DNA from: Pantoea cypripedii
GTDB lineage: Bacteria > Pseudomonadota > Gammaproteobacteria > Enterobacterales > Enterobacteriaceae
Length of the DNA stretch: 64,000 nucleotides
Direction of reading: 5' to 3'
Assembly (NCBI RefSeq): GCF_011395035.1
Contig: NZ_CP024769.1
Coordinates: 224,443 to 288,442 of the forward strand
Below the pieces are notes generated by a model. It was not told the DNA's origin and did no database searches. It worked only from the letters and a program-made list of their open reading frames with translations. How positions within the stretch are numbered: position 1 is the first letter of the stretch; every line of letters starts with the position of its first letter. Below are positions 8,986 to 17,170 of the stretch, one piece after another. The position numbers and the translations under genes are program-made.

Positions 8986-10059
8986 ATGTCATTACCCCAA
9001 TACAGCGTTCAGCGTGCGCGCTTTCTGGCAACTGCGGAGAGCAAAGGTGCTGTGATTACGTCTTACCCACATCCTCTGCCTGGCCCGCAGGGGGAAAATC
9101 TCTACACCGACGTGGCGCGACTTGGCCCGGTCGCCGCATCACGTCTGATGCTGGTGGTATCCGGTACTCACGGTGTTGAAGGCTACTATGGCTCGGATTG
9201 CCAGATTGCCTGGCTCGATACGCTGGATGAAAAGACATTACCTGCGGATACCGCAGTGCTGCTGGTCCATCTGCTGAATCCCTGGGGAGCGGCCCATCTG
9301 CGGCGTGTCAACGAAGACAATATTGACCTCAACCGTAATTTTATCGATTTTAGCCAACCGGTCCCTGCCAACCCGGATTATGCCCAGTGGCACGGTATTT
9401 ATCATGGTGACCGTGGCAGTGCCGATCGGCAACTGGCTGAAGCGCTCGGGAGCGTTGGCTGGCAGGCGGTAAAACGCGTAGTGGAAGCTGGGCAGTACGC
9501 GACTGCCGAAGGTTTCTTCTTTGGTGGTCACGGGCCGTCCTGGTCGCATCAGACGATGGCGGCCATCATCGATCAGCATCTTACGCTGGCGAAAACCATC
9601 ATCAGTTTTGATCTGCATACCGGGGCCGGGGCCTGGGGGCATCCGATGCTGCTGTCCATTGCGGAGCAGCGTTATGCCGTACATGACTGGGGTAAGGCAA
9701 TTTACGGTGAATGGCTGACGTTGTTGTTTACCGGGGCTGGACGTGACAGCGCGACAGGCGTTACCGCGACGGCGACGGGTTATCTGTCGCAATACCTGCT
9801 GACGACGCTCGCCGACACCCGAATTTTGCCGCTGGTGGTGGAATGCGGGACTTACGTGGGGGAAGAGATGCACCAACGGGTACGGGAAGATCACTGGCTG
9901 CATTTGTATGGTGAACCTGCCAGTGCGGCAGGTCAGGCTATCAAGCAGCAACTGGTGGAGGGATTCTGGCCCAGCGATGCTGACTGGCGTGCGTTAGTGG
10001 CTTTCCGCACGCAACAAATCTTTCTGCGCGGCTGGCGTGCCCTGACGGACACGCCCTGA
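8986..10059 (+). CDS. DUF2817 family protein, M14 carboxypeptidase-like
   Basis: 357 residues without a signal peptide. It keeps the M14-like zinc layout: His62 and Glu65 in SGTHGVEGYYGS, the NRNF motif at 116-119, His211 in DLHTGAG and a candidate catalytic Glu286 in VVECGTY. Family members are annotated DUF2817 and related to succinylglutamate desuccinylase and aspartoacylase, so hydrolysis of an N-acyl amino acid or dipeptide in the cytoplasm is plausible. It probably shares a transcript with the binding protein upstream. It converges on the oxygenase gene with a 2-base gap. The true substrate is unknown. Confidence 0.82.
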   Translation: MSLPQYSVQRARFLATAESKGAVITSYPHPLPGPQGENLYTDVARLGPVAASRLMLVVSGTHGVEGYYGSDCQIAWLDTLDEKTLPADTAVLLVHLLNPWGAAHLRRVNEDNIDLNRNFIDFSQPVPANPDYAQWHGIYHGDRGSADRQLAEALGSVGWQAVKRVVEAGQYATAEGFFFGGHGPSWSHQTMAAIIDQHLTLAKTIISFDLHTGAGAWGHPMLLSIAEQRYAVHDWGKAIYGEWLTLLFTGAGRDSATGVTATATGYLSQYLLTTLADTRILPLVVECGTYVGEEMHQRVREDHWLHLYGEPASAAGQAIKQQLVEGFWPSDADWRALVAFRTQQIFLRGWRALTDTP

Positions 10060-10061
10060 TT

Positions 10062-10835
10062 TCACAGCCTGCCGTAAAACGTCATACGTGCTGTTTCGGA
10101 TAAGGCAATACCCGGCTGAGTGTTGTACGCCAGCACCGCCAGCATCCGCGTGACATCCCCTTCGGTAGGGGTCACGCGATGCAGGGAATTACGACCACGA
10201 AAGAGCACCAAATCACCGGCATCAATCGCCAGCGCCTCAACCGGCTGGCGTTCATCCAGCACAGCCTCGACACCCGCAAAGTTCATCTCACCGGCATCAG
10301 CATCCCGCAAATCTTTTACGTACTGAAATACGCCGCCAGCCAGTGGTTTCTGTACCAACAAAGTGATGGCAAATGAGGAGTTGTCGAAGTGCCAGCCCAG
10401 TTCCTGGCCGTCAGGCGCGTAGTGGAGGTTGATGGAGGAAAGGGGGTCAGCGTAGGGATACAGCGCTTCTTCACCCAGCACCTCACACAGGAAACTTTTG
10501 AACAGGGCATCATTATAAAGCTGACGCAGTGGTGATTCAGCAGCGATGGCATCATCGGTGATACAACCTTTGGTACTGATCACATCACGATTACGCGGAT
10601 GCTCAGGGCTGAAAGCCTCATCAGGCTTCATCAGATAAACATTATGTTTGCTGCGGGTGTGGTAAGCCAGATGGCGTTGCGCATCACCTTCATTAATGAT
10701 CGCCTGCAATGCCGCGGGTAGTAAAAACTGACGCAGAACCAGCGCGCCAGATTGGTTTAATTGCTCACGACAGCGTTGACGCCAGTCGTGATCGGCCAGC
10801 GGATGCAGATCCAGACGAACAAGGGAGCCAGACAT
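10062..10835 (-). CDS. Fe(II)/2-oxoglutarate-dependent oxygenase
   Basis: 257 residues. The facial triad is visible as His149-Phe-Asp151 (GWHFDNSSF) and His219 (NSLHRVTP), with a likely 2-oxoglutarate-binding Arg near 230. The overall look resembles the ArpA-annotated / BesD-related group of amino-acid hydroxylases and halogenases. Because Asp is kept in HxD (halogenases have Gly or Ala there), hydroxylation is expected. The start is uncertain: I chose MSGSLVRL, but an ATG five codons upstream is possible. It is divergent from a LysR gene and convergent with the DUF2817 gene, so a free amino acid or derivative as substrate fits the context (inference). Confidence 0.78.
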   Translation of the reverse strand: MSGSLVRLDLHPLADHDWRQRCREQLNQSGALVLRQFLLPAALQAIINEGDAQRHLAYHTRSKHNVYLMKPDEAFSPEHPRNRDVISTKGCITDDAIAAESPLRQLYNDALFKSFLCEVLGEEALYPYADPLSSINLHYAPDGQELGWHFDNSSFAITLLVQKPLAGGVFQYVKDLRDADAGEMNFAGVEAVLDERQPVEALAIDAGDLVLFRGRNSLHRVTPTEGDVTRMLAVLAYNTQPGIALSETARMTFYGRL

Positions 10836-10934
10836 AGCAACAATTCTCATGGTTAGCAGGTGTGATGTTACTCTAACTGTGGCCTGCAAAGCTGTGTAAC
10901 GATAAATACTTAATACCCTGATAAGGAAGACTTA

Positions 10935-11843
10935 ATGCCTGCACAATCGCCACGGTTGCCAAAAATCAGCGTCATCCAGTCATTTAAAGTGGCCGCCGAA
11001 CTGGGCAGCCTGGCAAAAGCGGCTGCCCAGCTGGCGTTAACACCGGCGGCGGTCAGCCAGCAGATTCGCCAGCTGGAAGAGCAACTGGGCAGCGCTTTGT
11101 TTTTGCGCACGCAGAGTGGCGTGATGCTGACTGAAGTCGGGAAGGAATATTTACGCTATGTCACCGAAGCCTTTGATATTTTACACCTCGGGCAGCAGAA
11201 CATCCGCCATGCGGCCAGTGCCCCCAGGCTGACGGTGTATGCATTACCTGCGCTGGCGTCCAAATGGTTATTGCCACAGCTGGCAACCTGGCGCACCCAT
11301 TGTCCTGATATCGATTTGTCACTCCATGGCACCCATGCCCAGGTTGATTTCACCGCCATACCGGCCGATTTTGTTATCTGCTTTGGAGAAGACCGTTATC
11401 CGCAGCTGGATAAACAGTGGTTGTTCCATGATGAAGTGCTGCCGGTTGCCAGCCCGGCCTTATTAAAGCGTTTTGCTGCCAACGATCTCTTTAACCATGC
11501 GCCGTTAATCCACCTCGACTGGGGCAACGAAGGGCGTTTTCTGCCTGACTGGCGTAGCTGGTTTCAGGCCAAAGGCATGGACGAACCGGTGCCGCAACCC
11601 GCATTTAGTTTCAATCTGACCTCACTGGCGATTGATGCCGCAGTGGCCGGTGTCGGACTGCTATTGGGGCAGCGACGGCTGATCGCAGCGGAGCTGGCCC
11701 GGGGTGATCTGGTGGTGATTGATGAGCTTTGTCTGCCCCTCAGCAAACCCTATTTTCTTGCCTGGCCACAGCGCACCCTGAGCCAGCCAGGGAGTGAAGC
11801 GATGATTCACTGGCTGCGTGAGTTGGGGGCGGGCGGCCAATAG
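10935..11843 (+). CDS. LysR-family regulator, GcvA-like
   Basis: 302 residues. The HTH (FKVAAELGSLAKAAAQLALTPAAVSQQIRQLEEQLGSALF) and the effector domain with LPALASKWLLPQL and HLDWGNEGRFLPDW are typical of the GcvA clade. The start follows AAGGA. It is divergent from the oxygenase gene with about 100 bases between starts, so it most likely regulates that oxygenase. The inducer is unknown. Confidence 0.87.
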   Translation: MPAQSPRLPKISVIQSFKVAAELGSLAKAAAQLALTPAAVSQQIRQLEEQLGSALFLRTQSGVMLTEVGKEYLRYVTEAFDILHLGQQNIRHAASAPRLTVYALPALASKWLLPQLATWRTHCPDIDLSLHGTHAQVDFTAIPADFVICFGEDRYPQLDKQWLFHDEVLPVASPALLKRFAANDLFNHAPLIHLDWGNEGRFLPDWRSWFQAKGMDEPVPQPAFSFNLTSLAIDAAVAGVGLLLGQRRLIAAELARGDLVVIDELCLPLSKPYFLAWPQRTLSQPGSEAMIHWLRELGAGGQ

Positions 11844-11907
11844 TTGGTGGCTGTTATCCGGCCTGATATAGTTTGTTTCTTTAGTGTTGCACCAGCCAGG
11901 AGTCGTT

Positions 11908-12783
11908 ATGTCAGCCAAAATCGTTAACGCCAGTAGCAAAGACTGGGTCGATTTTCGCCGCGATGACGAAACCGGTATTGAAAGCGTGAATGCCCATTTT
12001 TGCGGACATGCTTACGATCCTCATGATCATGACGAGTTGCTGGTGGGGGTGACACAGCAGGGTTTGCAGCGCTTTAATTGCCACCGCGCACTGCATACCA
12101 GCACACCGGGGCGATCGATTCTGATCGAGCCGGGTGCGGTGCATGATGGCCATGCCCCGGATACCGCAGGCTTCACCTATGTGATGCTTTACCTGCCGCA
12201 GGCGTGGGTGGCGCAGATGATGCAGCGGCGTGGTTTAGGTGATATTGCCAATATAGAAGCGGTCTTTCGCTCGACCCTGAACGACGACGCGCTGCTCGCC
12301 AGCGCCATTCAGCAGGCATGGTACGCAGTGCATCACGCAGAAGGGCGACTGGCGCGTGACCAGAGCCTTGATCATCTGTTGACCATGTTGTCACGGCACC
12401 TGGATCCCCGTCCGGGGATACCGTACAACGCAGCACTGGCACCGATGCAGTTGCTGCGTGATTATCTGCATGATTTTATGGCGGAAGATATCGGCCTGGA
12501 GGAACTGGCGCGGTTATCGGGCATCGATCGTTTCCGCCTGACACGTCAGTTCAAAAAAGCCTTTGGACAGTCCCCCCATGCTTATCTGGTGCGCTTACGG
12601 CTGGGTAGCGCACGCAATCTGCTGGCGCAGGGCGTCGAGCCAGCCCAGGTCGCCTCGCAGGTGGGTTTTTCTGACCAGAGCCACCTTGGCCGCTGGTTCC
12701 AGCGTGCTTATCGGATGACACCCGCTTCTTATCAGCGCCAGTGCACAAACGTTCCAGACCGCCTGCCACTCTCTTGCTTATGA
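11908..12783 (+). CDS. AraC-family transcriptional regulator
   Basis: 291 residues. The N-terminal cupin sensor includes CGHAYDPHDHDELLVGVTQQG and SILIEPGAVHDGHA; the C-terminal double HTH spans about 190-285 (IGLEELARLSGIDRFRLTRQFKKAFGQSPHAYLVRLRL, then VASQVGFSDQSHLGRWFQR). The ATG after CCAGGAG was chosen over one eight codons upstream that lacks a ribosome site. The DUF2000 gene follows 33 bases downstream on the same strand, and this protein probably controls it or an exporter elsewhere; the cupin AraC plus small-protein pairing is common. Confidence 0.86.
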   Translation: MSAKIVNASSKDWVDFRRDDETGIESVNAHFCGHAYDPHDHDELLVGVTQQGLQRFNCHRALHTSTPGRSILIEPGAVHDGHAPDTAGFTYVMLYLPQAWVAQMMQRRGLGDIANIEAVFRSTLNDDALLASAIQQAWYAVHHAEGRLARDQSLDHLLTMLSRHLDPRPGIPYNAALAPMQLLRDYLHDFMAEDIGLEELARLSGIDRFRLTRQFKKAFGQSPHAYLVRLRLGSARNLLAQGVEPAQVASQVGFSDQSHLGRWFQRAYRMTPASYQRQCTNVPDRLPLSCL

Positions 12784-12816
12784 TAGGGTTTTGACCCAAA
12801 CGGAGAGTTGTTGCAG

Positions 12817-13224
12817 ATGTTTGATACTAAAATCGCCCTGATCGTGCGTGATGATTTAGCTACCTGGCAGCGGCTGAATGTGGTGGCTTTTCTTGCCACC
12901 GGGATTGCCTCGGCTGCGCCAGAAATGATGGGTGAAGCTTATGTTGATGCTCGCGGACGTCATTACGGCAATATGGCCGGGCAGCCGATGCTGGTGTTTG
13001 CCGGTGATCTGCCAGGACTGCAACGCGCCCATCGTCAGGGACTGGAGCGCGAACTGACCATCATCCCTTATGTGTACGCCATGTTTTCCACCGGCCATGA
13101 TGCGGCTAATCGCGAAGTATTCCTCGCCGAAGATGCTGATAACCTGAATCTGGTGGGTATCGCACTACGTGGCCCGAAGAAAGCGGTTGATAAAGCGATC
13201 AAGGGCTTGTCATTGCATGGCTGA
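12817..13224 (+). CDS. DUF2000 family protein
   Basis: 135 residues, cytosolic. The family signature is visible: IALIVRDDLATWQRLNVVAFLATGIA at the start, GQPMLVFAGD in the middle and GIALRGPKKAVDKAIKGL at the end. DUF2000 proteins are small alpha/beta proteins related to peptidyl-tRNA hydrolase 2-like folds; no function is established that I can name. The ATG follows GGAGAG at a normal distance; an upstream TTG would add three residues. It sits directly behind an AraC regulator gene. Confidence 0.8.
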   Translation: MFDTKIALIVRDDLATWQRLNVVAFLATGIASAAPEMMGEAYVDARGRHYGNMAGQPMLVFAGDLPGLQRAHRQGLERELTIIPYVYAMFSTGHDAANREVFLAEDADNLNLVGIALRGPKKAVDKAIKGLSLHG

Positions 13225-13867
13225 TATTTTTTATTTTATTTCGCGCAATGAAAAATTTATATTTTAGTAAAGGTCGTGCTCAGTAAGTAATAGATTGATT
13301 GCGCCGCCCGAAATTGAGGGTGGCGTTACATAAGAGAATTGTTTCTATTTTGGGTGATTTCCTCTTCGCTTTCACATCAAAGCTATGATTTAATTAAATA
13401 TATTCTCCATTCCCTTTCCCCGACTCAAGATGAATGCATGAAAAAGTCTTACCTTTTCACTCCGCCATTCATTACTAAAAATGATAATTAAGTGCATTTT
13501 AAAATCAACATAAAAAGATAAAAATATTTTTTGTCTTAAAAATCATAATATTGAAATTTTATTGCTGACTCAAATCCATAAGTTTTTTACATTATTTTCT
13601 GTTAAAAAATATATCAGCAGGATGGGTTTTTAAAAGCTCTCCCTATGAAACAATGGAAATTATTCGTAATCTCTTCCTGCTGAAATTTCCAGAAAAATCA
13701 CGAATACCTCACAATAAACATTTTCATATTCTCTTGTCTGAGTGTGGTAAGGATATTTGCACAATAAAAAAATCAGATGATAATAAGGTCGTTCCGCTTA
13801 GGAACATCGATGTAAATGAGCTCTAAATACAGATGTCCTTATTAACTCATCCTGAAAGGAATAACTT
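13225..13867. other. AT-rich spacer before the unknown gene cluster
   Basis: About 640 bases much richer in A and T than the surroundings, with long runs such as AAAAATATTTTTTG. It has the look of a horizontally acquired, H-NS-type silenced region. It holds one weak short reading frame, listed separately, and presumably the promoter of the gene at 13868. No RNA gene or repeat is recognisable. Confidence 0.5.
13653..13826 (+). CDS. Doubtful 57-residue ORF, possible gene remnant
   Basis: The frame begins MEIIRNLFLLKFPEKSRIPH and ends NIDVNEL. It stays open for another 28 codons upstream without a start codon, back to 13569, so it may be the 3' end of a decayed gene. There is no ribosome-binding site ahead of the ATG. 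It contains two Cys and many Lys and Asp. I do not recognise it. It lies 41 bases before the first RhiA-like gene. Confidence 0.25.
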   Translation: MEIIRNLFLLKFPEKSRIPHNKHFHILLSECGKDICTIKKSDDNKVVPLRNIDVNEL

Positions 13868-14500
13868 ATGTCTTCCTATTCTCTCTCTGTATTAAACTCC
13901 AGCGGTGGCGCTGCGAATGTTGCTATTTACCAAACTTTCCCAAATCTTATTGCAGGTTTGCCATTGGTCTGGCTGCTGCAAACAATCAACGACGGAAACA
14001 CGAATACTTATAACTGGACCATCGACTGGGCGCTAAACTGGGGTACTTCAGCCCAGCCTATAGCCCCCGGAGTGCAATGGAGTTCCGGTGGGCCGATTCA
14101 GAATATGAACCCAACTGCCTCGGGCGGAAATAATGCGATGGGTGTGACCTATTCAAATGGGCAGTTCCAGACCCAGCCCACCGCATTTAACAACAGTAGT
14201 GTCGCCAGTGGCAGTATGCTGGTGACAACCGACGCGACTTTTACCGTTGCACAATCAAAAGCAATGAGCCTGGCAGTGTATATGAACTCTCTGCCAGCGT
14301 TTGCGATGCAGGGTAAACCCAACGGGAATTTCCTGTTTGATACGCATCCAACCTATTGGATCTGTACCACAGATTCTAAGCAAGGTGTCGCCGTGTCAGG
14401 GACTTATGTCAGCAGTCCTACGCAGTTCTCCTTCGCGGATGGCGTAACCTCGTTGAAGTTCGAACTTAATGAAACCTTGCAGTTTGTTCCCGTTTCCTGA
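13868..14500 (+). CDS. Unknown protein, RhiA-like, first of a paralogous pair
   Basis: 210 residues, no signal peptide or membrane segment, rich in Ser, Asn and Thr and probably beta-rich. It starts MSSYSLSVLNSSGG after GAAAGGA and includes NWTIDWALNWG, ITD/TTDATFTVAQSKAMSLAVY and AFAMQGKPN. The next gene encodes a paralogue with the same landmarks. The layout recalls the rhizosphere-expressed RhiA proteins of rhizobia, but this is from memory and weak. A terminator-like hairpin separates the two. Codon and base use are more AT-rich than in flanking catabolic genes, suggesting transfer. Confidence 0.6.
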   Translation: MSSYSLSVLNSSGGAANVAIYQTFPNLIAGLPLVWLLQTINDGNTNTYNWTIDWALNWGTSAQPIAPGVQWSSGGPIQNMNPTASGGNNAMGVTYSNGQFQTQPTAFNNSSVASGSMLVTTDATFTVAQSKAMSLAVYMNSLPAFAMQGKPNGNFLFDTHPTYWICTTDSKQGVAVSGTYVSSPTQFSFADGVTSLKFELNETLQFVPVS

Positions 14501-14552
14501 TATCGCCATATTTTGCGGTAATGAATTTTTGCACAGCTAAAGATTAAGAAAG

Positions 14553-14584
14553 CCAATCTGCTGATTTTCGGCAGATTGGTTTTT
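14553..14584 (+). terminator. Intrinsic terminator after the first RhiA-like gene
   Basis: A perfect stem CCAATCTGC / GCAGATTGG with a 9-base loop runs straight into TTTTT. It stands between the paralogous genes, so the second may depend on read-through or on a separate promoter. Confidence 0.75.
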
Positions 14585-14617
14585 CAAGTGAGTTTTATTT
14601 TAGAAGGATATCCAATC

Positions 14618-15286
14618 GTGGCTTATTCTGTGCAGGTAGTCAATAACAGCAGCGCAGCGCAATATATAGCGATATTCCTTGTCGATGCATCGGGAGGCAA
14701 TGAGTTTTCACTTGTCTGGATGGTGAATGGAGCCAATAACGGTGGAGGAGTGTCTTTCAGCTGGGACCCGACGGATTTTAGATTAGGTTGGGGAAGTACG
14801 CCTCAGCCGCTGAATACCAATATTCTTTTTACTTCAGGTCAACCCGCCATTGCTGTTTTTCCCGCCACCGTAGGCGGATATAATGTCCTGCCGGTACTGC
14901 ATAACCAGTATGGATTTGCTTCGGGGAATCCTTATAACAAAAGTAGTATTTATAACAAGCTGGAAATTATCACTGACAGCAGCTTCACCGTCTCGGATGC
15001 GAATAATATGGCGGTTGCACTGTATGTTGAACAATATCCAGCCTTAGCCATGCAAGGTGCACCTAATACGATTTATTATTTTGATGCTGCGCAAATATCA
15101 TACTATCTGACGGTCACCGATTTCGCGTTGGGGGTAGCGCTGCCTCAGATGAGTAATTCATTAAATAACCGTCGCTTTTCCGTTTCAGGTTCCAGCATGA
15201 GTACGCCAGTGAAGATTGCATTCGGATCCGGCAGCACCGACCTGAAATATATTTTGAATGGTAACTTAAATTTCCTGCAAGTCTGA
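14618..15286 (+). CDS. Unknown protein, RhiA-like, second of a paralogous pair
   Basis: 222 residues. The GTG start was chosen because it follows AGAAGGAT and makes the N-terminus (AYSVQVVNNSSA) match the first paralogue (SSYSLSVLNSSG); an ATG 14 codons earlier would lie against the terminator stem. Shared landmarks are LVW, GWGSTPQP, ITDSSFTVSDANNMAVALY, PALAMQGAPN and STDLKYILNGNLNF. No signal peptide, Cys or membrane segment. No function can be assigned; a secreted or cell-surface lectin-like or beta-sandwich role is only a guess. Confidence 0.6.
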   Translation: MAYSVQVVNNSSAAQYIAIFLVDASGGNEFSLVWMVNGANNGGGVSFSWDPTDFRLGWGSTPQPLNTNILFTSGQPAIAVFPATVGGYNVLPVLHNQYGFASGNPYNKSSIYNKLEIITDSSFTVSDANNMAVALYVEQYPALAMQGAPNTIYYFDAAQISYYLTVTDFALGVALPQMSNSLNNRRFSVSGSSMSTPVKIAFGSGSTDLKYILNGNLNFLQV

Positions 15287-15384
15287 CCCTCCATCGCCAG
15301 GCCGTAACGAATTAAAACGTTGTGATGTTGCAACAAACCGCTGCATTTATTGCAGATTTCTCTCGATGAAAAAGGACGTATCTC

Positions 15385-15774
15385 ATGCAAACAAAACGTA
15401 TTGCCTATTTCCTGACAGCTGGCCTGATCCTGAGTGCATTTTCCGCCATGTCACTACCGGCCTTCGCTGTTGATTTGCCGTTCAGTGCCAATTGCACCAA
15501 CTATGCGCAAATCCAGGTTACGGCACCCAATACTGGTATTACCTTCCGCAAAAACCCTAATAGCCCCGCAACACGGGCGGCTACTGCCACCATCTTCGCT
15601 ATTCAGGATATGCATAATATCTCGTTCCCGGCGAATGCCTCATCCTGTTTCTTTGCCATACAAGCACCACACTCAGACAACTATTGTTTTCAGGCGTCGA
15701 ATAATCCACAGGCCTTTACCAATATCAATGCGGTAGCCAATACGAACGTTGCTGGCGCACCAAACTGCCAGTAG
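15385..15774 (+). CDS. Small secreted four-cysteine protein, unknown
   Basis: 129 residues. A clear Sec signal peptide (QTKRIAYFLTAGLILSAFSA ending near PAFA) leaves about 100 mature residues with exactly four Cys (SANCTN, SSCFF, NYCFQ, PNCQ), enough for two disulfides in the periplasm or outside. The start follows AAAAAGGA. It lies 98 bases behind the RhiA-like pair on the same strand, so the three probably form one functional unit. I do not recognise the family. Confidence 0.62.
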   Translation: MQTKRIAYFLTAGLILSAFSAMSLPAFAVDLPFSANCTNYAQIQVTAPNTGITFRKNPNSPATRAATATIFAIQDMHNISFPANASSCFFAIQAPHSDNYCFQASNNPQAFTNINAVANTNVAGAPNCQ

Positions 15775-15787
15775 CGGGCAATACGTT

Positions 15788-15815
15788 GACCATTGCCGCC
15801 ACTGTGGCAATGGTC
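15788..15815. terminator. Hairpin between convergent genes
   Basis: Arms GACCATTGCC and GGCAATGGTC form a perfect 10-bp stem with an 8-base loop, between the secreted four-Cys gene and the convergent amidase gene, whose stop codon it touches. No strong uridine run follows on either strand. Confidence 0.5.
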
Positions 15816-17170
15816 TAGCGCCCAATCTCCGCCATCCGTGCTGCTGCGTACAGCAACAGATCTTCCCGTCCACGCAATGCCAGCAGCTCCATGCCAATTG
15901 GCAATCCCTGGGCGGTAAAGCCCACCGGGATGCTGATAGCCGGTGCCCCGGTTACCGCAGCGAGCAGGGCGTTGTTGCCAGGTTGCAACTCGCCATGCCT
16001 CACCGGAGGATGTTTTACCACCGGGTAGGCCAGCAGGTTGATCCTGCGCTGGGCAAACAGCTGGCTGAGGGTTTGATAAAGCGTGCGCTGACGTACCTGC
16101 TGTACCACATAACTTTCGCTGGCCTTGCCTGGATGGCTGGCGCGTGCGGTAAATACCGCTTCCAGTTGCGGATGATGACGCCCCGATGCCACCACCTCGC
16201 TGAGCGTGCTCACTTCGGCCTGCGGTTTGTCGGCCAGCCAGTCTGCCAGCGCTTCAGCGAATTCCCAGGGAATGATACTGGCATCGGTGGCAAGGGTTTC
16301 AAGCTGCGGGAAGGTAATCTCCTGTTGCGTGCCATCCTCGCCAGTCAGCGCCGCTACGGCAGCCCTTACCGCCTGGTTGATCGCCAGCTCACCGCTGGCA
16401 AATCCTTCCAGCCATAGGCCGATGCGCAGGGGTTCATTGCCCTCGGCAAGCTGCTGCCCGCTCAGGATCTCACTGGCAAGGCGTAGATCGTCAGGATGTC
16501 GCACCAGCGCGCCGGGAATATCCTGGGTCGGTGATAGCGGTACAATGCCTTCGATACTGATAGCACCGTGCGTCATGCGCAGGCCATACAGATGATTGAA
16601 GGCGGCCGGAATACGGACCGAACCTGCGGTATCGGTGCCGATCGCCAACGGAACATAGCCTGCCGCGACAGCCACCGCCGAGCCACTGCTGGAGCCACCC
16701 GGTGAATGGCCCGCCAGCCAGGCGTTGTCGGTAAAACCATTGAGGGAGGATGCGCCGGTAATCCCTGCCGCCAGTTCATGCATCGCCGTTTTGCCGAGCA
16801 GCACCGCACCTGCATCGCGCAGCGCCGTCACCAGAGGCGCGTCCTGAGCGGCGATGACTGCGCGTAACAAGACTGAACCGGCGCTGGTGGGCCAGCCTTG
16901 TACCTCGATGTTATCTTTGATTAAGACCGGGATACCTTCCAGGCGACCCAGTGATTCACCCCGACGGCGGCGCGCATCGCTGGCCGTAGCAGCAGCCAGT
17001 GCCTGGTCGGCAAACAGCCAGGTGATGGCGTTATAACGTGGGCCGGTTTGATCGGCTTCCGCAATGCGTTGCAGGGCAAATTCTGTTAACTGGCGAGAGG
17101 TGGTGGTGCCTTGATTAAGCGCCTGGGTCAGGTCGCTTAGCGAAGCACGAAAATAATCAGCATATTGCAT
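15815..17170 (-). CDS. Amidase signature family hydrolase
   Basis: 451 residues with the Ser-cisSer-Lys amidase layout: Lys in VLIKDNIEVQG near residue 78, the glycine/serine-rich signature HSPGGSSSGSAVAVAAG, and the nucleophile Ser in TDTAGSVRIPAA. It hydrolyses an amide, carbamate or imide-derived bond. The ATG giving MQYADYF overlaps the 3' end of the metallo-beta-lactamase gene by 14 bases, so the two are translated from one message. A longer open frame upstream runs through that other gene and is spurious. The substrate is unknown. Confidence 0.86.
   Translation of the reverse strand: MQYADYFRASLSDLTQALNQGTTTSRQLTEFALQRIAEADQTGPRYNAITWLFADQALAAATASDARRRRGESLGRLEGIPVLIKDNIEVQGWPTSAGSVLLRAVIAAQDAPLVTALRDAGAVLLGKTAMHELAAGITGASSLNGFTDNAWLAGHSPGGSSSGSAVAVAAGYVPLAIGTDTAGSVRIPAAFNHLYGLRMTHGAISIEGIVPLSPTQDIPGALVRHPDDLRLASEILSGQQLAEGNEPLRIGLWLEGFASGELAINQAVRAAVAALTGEDGTQQEITFPQLETLATDASIIPWEFAEALADWLADKPQAEVSTLSEVVASGRHHPQLEAVFTARASHPGKASESYVVQQVRQRTLYQTLSQLFAQRRINLLAYPVVKHPPVRHGELQPGNNALLAAVTGAPAISIPVGFTAQGLPIGMELLALRGREDLLLYAAARMAEIGR

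Noticed and set aside
9238..9951. 237-residue minus-strand ORF
   Set aside because: Lies wholly antisense to the DUF2817 gene, whose frame has clear zinc-site motifs; no family resemblance.
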